Shown here: one piece after another, positions 63,159 to 64,000 of the stretch
Layout: every line of letters begins with the position of its first letter
Numbering within the stretch: the first letter of the stretch is position 1
Origin: Lactuca virosa
Lineage: Eukaryota; Streptophyta; Magnoliopsida; Asterales; Asteraceae
Assembly: GCA_928212115.1 (NCBI GenBank)
Contig: CAKMRJ010001112.1
Span: forward strand, 405,626,491-405,690,490
Length of the DNA: 64,000 nt
Direction: 5' to 3'
Position numbers and translations under genes: made by a program
Notes under the pieces: generated by a model
What the model saw: only the letters and a program-made list of their open reading frames with translations
What the model was told of the DNA's origin: nothing
Database searches by the model: none

Positions 63159-64000
63159 AATATTGTAAAAGATTTAACTTTTGAAATATAATTTTGATTG
63201 TAACTAGGGATATTGATATATAAGTTTGTCAATTAGAAATTCAGTTTTGAAACAGCCAACAATCATAAAAAAATGCAATTGTTGACAAAATAATATATAA
63301 TTATTTGATATACTTAATTTCGTAATCAAATATTATTAATATAAGATACGTTTACTTTTAACCTCAAACATAATTTTTTATTGATTCCATCCATGCTTAC
63401 AAGTTAAAACTAATTTTATTGGAATTAAATTTCAATTCCTATTTAAGCATATTCGAACCATTAGTCCATATGCTATTTTAAATAACATACAAGTCTTCAC
63501 TACTATAATTATGCGAACTTATTTTTATGCAGGGTTAGGGGATCGTCTTTAACATATTACAATTACTAGACGAATATTTGTAGGTTGCATAATAAATTAT
63601 TTATTTAAAAATAAAGAAAGATGTATTATTAGATAAATATAAAATTATTTATTTAAAAATAAAGAAAGATATATTATTAAATAAATATATATGTACTCTT
63701 AACAATAAATATAATAATCCTTATATTAAATTGATAAAATAAAATAATAATTATTTTTAAGTACGTGATAACTTAGACCTCACGTATATTAAAATCATAT
63801 TATCTCAATATTTATTAAATATGAAATAAGATAGACATAATAATACCACATCATCTCAATGATCTCTATCCATATGTTGCAAAAGAAAAAAAAGTTAATG
63901 TGGAGTTTAGTGTTATTTTTAACTATTATTAATTAATTTAAATAAACATATTTTACAATCATATCATCTTAGTAACATCCTAAAGGGCTACATTTGAATA
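63159..64000. other. AT-rich DNA without a gene
   Basis: About 0.8 kb of AT-rich sequence, possibly ordinary intergenic DNA. Nothing is recognised except a 48-bp tandem duplication at 63596-63691. Confidence 0.7.
63596..63691. repeat. 48-bp tandem duplication
   Basis: Two adjacent copies beginning ATTATTTATTTAAAAATAAAG, differing at a few positions. Confidence 0.9.

Overview
The window is plant nuclear DNA made almost entirely of nested LTR retrotransposons. I find no host protein gene and no rRNA or tRNA gene. Evidence for a plant: Ty3/gypsy chromovirus polyproteins with a C-terminal chromodomain-like tail, Ty1/copia gag and integrase, primer binding sites matching plant initiator tRNA-Met (TGGTATCAGAGC), and TG...CA LTRs flanked by 5-bp duplications. 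The style of the LTRs suggests an Asteraceae genome, perhaps Lactuca; that is a guess.

Layout. Element names E1-E12 are local to this annotation. E1 (1-6679, minus, left end outside the window) is a pol-less copia-type element with only gag. It sits in E2 (6680-9416, plus), a decayed Ty1/copia. E2 is cut by E3 (9417-36280, plus), a gypsy-type element whose interior of about 4.4 kb has no readable pol. E3 carries two inserts: E4 (14686-21876, minus, TSD GAGAC), a sister of E1, and E5 (22679-34435, minus, TSD TAACG), a Tekay-like chromovirus with near-identical 3-kb LTRs and a gag-pol broken by a few frameshifts. E3 ends abruptly at 36280 and joins a truncated copia-type LTR, E6 (36281-36950). 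Then follows E7 (36951-61271, plus), a decayed gypsy element split by E8 (37276-50280, minus, TSD TCTAT), by solo LTR E10 (54119-55697, TSD ACGGT) and by solo LTR E11 (57107-60003, TSD GTCCA). E8 itself holds solo LTR E9 (47026-49301, TSD TTAAT). From 61272 to the end the DNA is AT-rich and low in complexity, with one probable hAT-like DNA transposon remnant, E12 (61801-63150).

How it works together. None of the polyproteins looks intact, so any present movement would depend on proteins supplied from elsewhere. E1 and E4 keep a gag-like ORF but no polymerase. Their non-coding RNA is instead full of repeated hairpins: two hairpin families recur in both copies with compensatory base changes and with wobble pairs that exist only in the element's own transcript. 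In the gypsy-type elements, LTRs of otherwise different sequence share a GAACTCAC-hairpin-TTYTCAGG block about 250-290 bp before the LTR end, a donor-like site soon after the TATA box, and clusters of short CpG-centred palindromes between them. I read this as a possible LTR-embedded leader intron. These shared RNA-level features are the best candidates for something undescribed here.
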